A stretch of DNA of 5,194 nucleotides. Source: an archaeon (GTDB lineage Archaea; EX4484-52; B79-G9). The notes below the pieces were generated by a model that was not told the DNA's origin, did not search any database, and saw only the letters and a program-made list of their open reading frames with translations. Position 1 is the stretch's first letter. Each line of letters begins with the position of its first letter. The position numbers were made by a program, and so were the translations under genes. The stretch lies in the NCBI GenBank assembly GCA_030630425.1, contig DAOVNB010000059.1:1-5194 (forward strand), written 5' to 3'. Below, piece after piece: positions 4,622-5,194 of this stretch.

Positions 4622-5194
4622 TTGAGTATCGCAAAATCACTTGAAGAGGCAATGTCAAAATCCAAGAAAAGAAACTTTAATCAGGCAATAGACATTATAA
4701 TCAACCTCACACAAATTGATCTTAAGAACCCGGAAAACAAATTCACCGAAGATGTTGTACTTCCTTCTGGAAAAGGTAAGGAAATAAAAGTAGGCATCAT
4801 AGGGAATAATCTTGTGCTTAAGGGAAAAGGCAAAGCAGATAAGCTTATAACTGAAAAAGATTTAAGTGCGCTAGAAAAAAATGCAAAAGAACAGAAAAAA
4901 TTCGCAAATGAAGTTGACTTCCTTATTGCAGAAGCCCCATTCATGCCAAGAATTGGTAAGGTGCTTGGTAAAGTACTTGGAATGCGCGGCAAAATGCCAA
5001 AGCCATTACCTCCGCAGGCAGATCCTATGCCTTTGGTGAACATGCTTAAAAAAACAGTAAGAATCAAACTAAAAGACACGCCTGTTCTGCAGTGCTCTTT
5101 TGGTGTTGAATCAATGAAAACAGAAGAACTTGAAAAAAATTATGATGCAATATTATCTGCAATCCTAAAGAAGCTTCCTTCTGGGAAAAACAAT
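4622..5194 (+). CDS. rpl1: Large ribosomal subunit protein L1 (uL1), 3' end beyond the window
   Basis: L1 forms the mobile L1 stalk at the ribosomal E site and in several organisms represses its own operon by binding mRNA. The visible 191 residues include 'KKRNFNQAIDIIINL' (15-29), 'DLKNPENKF' and 'EDVVLPSGKGK' near the start, typical of archaeal L1. Then come 'EAPFMPRIGKVLGKVLG' (104-120) and 'MRGKMPKPLPP' (121-131) of the hinge and second domain, and the returning first-domain segment 'TVRIKLKDTPVLQCSFGVES'. The reading frame is open to the last base, and about 20-25 residues are probably missing. The start is TTG at 4622, 11 nt after L11, with a GGTG SD. L10 and L12 genes would be expected downstream from the conserved archaeal order. 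Confidence 0.95.
   Translation, partial: MSIAKSLEEAMSKSKKRNFNQAIDIIINLTQIDLKNPENKFTEDVVLPSGKGKEIKVGIIGNNLVLKGKGKADKLITEKDLSALEKNAKEQKKFANEVDFLIAEAPFMPRIGKVLGKVLGMRGKMPKPLPPQADPMPLVNMLKKTVRIKLKDTPVLQCSFGVESMKTEELEKNYDAILSAILKKLPSGKNN

Noticed and set aside
4681..5079. Minus-strand frame of 132 codons opposite L1
   Set aside because: It is antisense to a well-supported L1 gene, with low-complexity Phe/Ser content and no promoter signs.
1..5194. CRISPR array, insertion sequence, toxin-antitoxin pair or other undescribed accessory system
   Set aside because: No spaced direct repeats, transposase, terminal inverted repeats, or defence-type domains are present; nearly all space is taken by housekeeping genes in conserved order.

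Overview
The window looks like an ordinary, AT-rich archaeal chromosome segment. Four things point to Archaea: a cupin-type glucose-6-phosphate isomerase, a long FKBP26-like prolyl isomerase/chaperone, a tubulin-like FtsZ, and the gene order ftsZ-secE-spt5-rpL11-rpL1. That order is classical in many Euryarchaeota and also occurs in DPANN archaea. TATA-like boxes sit about 25 nt before the predicted transcript starts, and the Shine-Dalgarno motifs (GGAGATGAT, AGGTG, AGGTGA, GGTG) match an archaeal 16S tail. I cannot fix the lineage from this sequence; a DPANN-like or deep euryarchaeal genome would fit.

Left part (1-1856). A nested palindrome lies at 11-50, followed by a TATA box and a TTG-started cupin glucose-6-phosphate isomerase gene (109-870). 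A small unknown helical protein on the minus strand (867-1127) converges on it, and the two coding ends overlap by 4 bp. The small gene is divergent from the FKBP gene (1197-1856). The 69-bp gap between them holds one near-symmetrical TATA element that could serve both directions: leaderless for the small gene, and with a short SD-containing leader for FKBP. The longest FKBP reading frame begins at 1131, inside this promoter; I place the start at 1197.

Middle part (1857-3300). A 162-bp intergenic region carries a weak terminator candidate and two TATA-like boxes before ftsZ (2019-3152, all GTPase and T7-loop residues present). A 148-bp gap follows, with a TATA-like box and a probable leader RNA of about 90 nt containing two adjacent hairpins, one closed by a UUCG tetraloop.

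Right part (3301-5194). A tightly packed translation/transcription/secretion operon holds secE (SecE/Sec61-gamma), spt5 (NusG-like elongation factor), rpL11 and rpL1, separated by 16, 10 and 11 nt. The L1 gene runs off the right edge. L10 and L12 would be the expected next genes.

I see no defence system, mobile element, CRISPR array or tRNA/rRNA gene. The least ordinary points are the structured leader before secE, the long acidic tail on L11, the shared bidirectional promoter, the nested palindrome at the left edge and the unrecognised 86-aa protein.
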